Source: Penelope pileata (Eukaryota; Chordata; Aves; Galliformes; Cracidae). From it: a stretch of DNA of 64,000 bases. A model generated the notes under the pieces. That model had not been told where the DNA came from and made no database searches. It saw only the letters and a program-made list of their open reading frames with translations. The position numbers were made by a program, and so were the translations under genes. Of this stretch, positions 61,019 to 64,000 are shown one piece after another. The number at the start of each line of letters is the position of its first letter. Within the stretch, counting starts at the first letter, position 1. The stretch lies in contig WBMW01005677.1 in the NCBI GenBank assembly GCA_013396635.1, forward strand, positions 186,001 through 250,000, written 5' to 3'.

Positions 61019-61744
61019 ATGTTTTAACTCAATAGCAGAAAAAATCTTTATTGAAAAGCATTTGTGATGTGTGATTTCACTTCCTTCTTCCTCCCCAAAA
61101 CAGCACTTGGTATCGAAATTCCCTGGCACTGATGAGCAACCCTTTGGAGGCTGGCCAGCCCCTGGATGATCAGCTGCTCTCCTGTTCCTAAATGTTTTTC
61201 ACAGGGCAGTATGGGAGAGCACCCATAGCTGTTCACGGGTTGGGAACATCCAGAGCATTGCTGCAGGCAATCATTTTGGCTTGGTAAAGTCCCCCGTTAA
61301 AATCATTGCCAGTTCCCAAATAGGTTGCTCAGGAGCAACGAATCAAGCTTTGTAACTTTTTCCCCTGTGCAAGCTGTAGCTGCTTCTGTCTGAGTAAATT
61401 CATTGTGCTCAGAGCCATTCCTGGTGCGAAGCACCCCATGCCCATGCATTTAACCTCTCCCACTCACCAAAGAGTGCCCATACCCAAAGTGCCTTCTGGG
61501 AACAGTCCCTGGCCCAGGATCTCTTTAGAAGATGCTCTTTGGCCTCAACCAAAACCATGCCAGGAGCGATGTGAACAGTTTAGCAATGCTTTGCAATTGC
61601 TCAGCAATCTGAACAAAATTGTTTAACAACAGAACAATCAATCTCTCTCTCCTGGGAATTGTCCCTGGCATTGTTAACGGTTGTGTGCCTATATTAGCAA
61701 ATTAGCATCCACATGTGACCCCTCTTCCTGCAGCTTGATGAAGA

Positions 61745-61935
61745 TCACTCTGTGTGTCCTGCCCAGAGTCCCAGCTGCATGCTCTTTGGTCCTGTATGTT
61801 CACAGCCAGACAGCATGGACCTGATGTTGTCCACAAACAGCATGAACTGCGTAAACTTCATCTCTATGCTCTGTCTTTCAAATAATCTGATTAAAACATT
61901 GAGTACCATCAGCCCAGCATGGGCCTCCACTCACT
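61745..61935 (-). mobile_element. Possible ancient LINE reverse-transcriptase relic (-)
   Basis: The minus strand reads AGLMVLNVLIRLFE and later FTQFMLFVDN. These resemble the CR1-type RT patterns LGPVLFN-FINDL and SKFADDTKL with many changes. The usual ADD catalytic motif appears as VDN. It would be much older than the other CR1 copies, and chance similarity is possible. Confidence 0.25.
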
Positions 61936-63291
61936 TCAAGCATTCTTAATAAAAGAGCCCTTTTTTAGGAAGAGCTGAGCATATGCAATCCCCAAGTGGT
62001 TCGTAAAACCTTTTCCTGAGCTCAGGAACCAAAGCTCAATTGATTTTGGTGGTACACAGTTGGAATCACAGCTGTGTGGGTGCTCTGCTTCCCTGAACGC
62101 AGGGATGTCTTCATGTGGTTGTAACTTAGACGCCAGTCGGAAAACATCAGTTTCAAGACAGGCAAATTAATCCTCTGGGAGCCAAGCAAGGCAGCTTCAG
62201 CTTTGCCTATCTGCTGAAAGCAAGCTGAGATGAGAAAGCAGGAGGTTTCCTTTCCCATATCCCAGCAATGATAACGATTCATATCAGGTTCTTTTAGGAA
62301 AATTATACTATGCCTACATGTTTTATCTGGATGGGAAATTAGTTTTTCTGACTAATTCGTAATTTCTTCCCTTGTCAGCTTTTCTTTTTCCATAAGGTCT
62401 GAGAATTGACAAGTTCTTCCCTCTCTATCACGAACAAAACACCAGCACAGATGCGCTACTGGGAACAGAAAAGCTCAGTATGAAACCAGAAGTCAGATGT
62501 AATTGATCCAAAAGTCATGAGCACATCTCATGAATGAAAAGGGGAAATATCTATGGGTTCTTTTCCTAGGAGGAAGCATACCACAAAGTCGCTGGGTTAT
62601 TCCCAGCTGGGGAAGGAATGAGGTGAGTTGAAATTGCCCAGGCTGAACGTGGAAAAGAGTGACTCTTGGGAATGCCAAGGAAAACACAAGGATCTGTGCT
62701 GGTGCTGTGTCAGAGAGCACCCAGCTATGCGGGCCATCTGAGTGCCATCAGCAGCCTAGAAAAGAAGCAATGGTGGCCAACAGAGAAGTCAGAAAGTGGA
62801 ACAGCTGAAAGCTGCAGCTGTGGAAACCTCCCATCCCCACTGGGAACAGACCCAAGGTCCTTTGTTCAAAGGTAGGGTGATACTGGGTGAAATCTGGAGC
62901 AGTCAGGAAGGAGAGTACAAAAAGGAGCTTCAGACAAATTCCTACAAGAAAAAAAAATAAATTAGAAGGACTTTTGGACTGAATTTGATATTCTTTCTAC
63001 ATACAGGTTCATTAGCAGCCAGAATTGTCCTGCGGGCAGTGGAGGCTCTTCTGCTTCACACTGCTTTTCCAGCTTCTCTGACAGGAGATAATAACTTGCC
63101 AGTTGTCTTAGGCTTGTTAGCAGCATAATTTCATACATTTTAACTTTGCTATTACTGCATCTGAGGCCCAAATCCTGGCTCACCAGTCTATGTGAACTAA
63201 CCCTTCCTGTTGTAAGAAAAGCCTTGGCAGGATATTAAAGGGAAAAGACACCTTTGGAGACTTCTTTCTTACGTCTTTTTTTTTTTTCCAG

Positions 63292-63324
63292 GAACATTCT
63301 TCAATCATCCACCTGGCAGCTGAT
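63292..63324 (+). other. Possible 33-nt exon with strong splice signals
   Basis: A long T tract and ccag at 63288-63291 precede 33 bases in an open frame (EHSSIIHLAAD), followed by gtaagc at 63325. The splice signals are better than chance would usually give. It could be a small exon of a coding or non-coding transcript extending past the window. Confidence 0.2.
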
Positions 63325-64000
63325 GTAAGCTGGGAGACCTGCCCCTGCAATCTGGAGGCTGGCTTGAAAACTAACAGGTTGTAAGGCAGTGCTTGTATTC
63401 TCAGGAGTATTCAAGCCACACGTGACAAGCTCATTGACACAGAGTTCACTGTTCTTGTTTTATGTTTATGCCTGTCACCTACTCCGTCACTTGATCTGTT
63501 TCCAGAATACCTACAATTGGCAGCATATTTTCTGAAAATAATCTGAAATTGCAAAACCAGACATTTCCCATGAGGCTCCCAAGGGAGAAAAATATATGTT
63601 TTATCACTACTAATTCTTAGCTGGCACCTTTTTCGAAGAATTATTGCTTGCCTAAGAAGTGGTTTTGAGGCAACTTTACAATGTGACTTAAAACATACTG
63701 CACATTATTCCAAATCTCATGCTTTTTATGGAAAGAGAAGACTAGCATCCTACCAAAGCACACTGCGTTGCTTATGGCTGTTTTATAGACCGAAGCCTTT
63801 CTTAGGAAGCACAGTCAACTATACCTAGCTGGGAAGGACTGGCATTCCAAGCAGTCATACGTAGCTGAAAACAAATAGCAAAAATTGGTCCCTGCTATAG
63901 CTCTGCTGGTACCATGTTAATGAACTTCCAGTCCAGAGGACCTTGTCTCAGCCTTGTTTCTTTCTGAGTTGCCTCAGATGACAGACAATCCATTTCCACG

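Larger units (their letters stand above)
58756..64000. other. Right-end intergenic stretch
   Basis: Apart from the exon-like segments at 60929 and 63292 and the doubtful LINE relic at 61745, I recognise nothing here. There are no CR1 3' ends and no RNA genes. Confidence 0.5.

Noticed and set aside
1..64000. CRISPR arrays, operons, riboswitches, phage or plasmid features
   Set aside because: None are present. The window is vertebrate DNA with spliced exons, CR1 LINEs and a polyadenylation signal.

Overview
The window is vertebrate nuclear DNA, almost certainly from a bird and probably a galliform-like one. It has one intron-split gene across about 22 kb, a CpG-rich promoter, and many CR1 LINE fragments ending in the ATTCTGTG-type 3' octamer typical of avian genomes. 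There is no bacterial, plasmid or phage signature. Most long open frames are chance reading frames.

The only gene I can assemble with confidence is secretagogin (SCGN) on the + strand, start codon 3023, stop 25395-25397. Its 11 coding exons join in frame into a 273-residue protein with six EF-hand loops, close to the 276 residues of the mammalian protein. Every intron is GT-AG except intron 1, which needs a GC donor (TG|gcaagt). The 3'UTR contains a CR1 tail and ends near an AATAAA at 25959. Introns 2 and 6 (each over 8 kb) hold the repeats and the regulatory-looking sequence.

Layout: 1-2955 is 5' intergenic with one CR1 fragment and an unproven terminal-exon-like frame. 2955-3135 is the CpG-rich promoter and exon 1. 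3096-25268 is the SCGN body, including a 620-N gap flanked by an exact 610-bp duplication that looks like an assembly error. 25398-25980 is the 3'UTR. 26.9-28.9 kb holds two diverged direct repeats that look like an old LTR pair. 29-64 kb is gene-poor, with CR1 pieces at 47.0 and 58.2-58.8 kb, a doubtful LINE reverse-transcriptase relic at 61.8 kb, two exon-like segments (60929-61018 and 63292-63324), and several AT-rich homeobox-motif blocks that may be conserved non-coding elements.

I found no convincing undescribed biological system. The points most worth a second look are the GC-AG intron 1, the duplicated decoy acceptor before exon 4, the canonical first EF-hand, the chimeric join around the gap, the LTR-like pair, the exon-like segments at the right end, and an 813-nt open frame at 46 kb.
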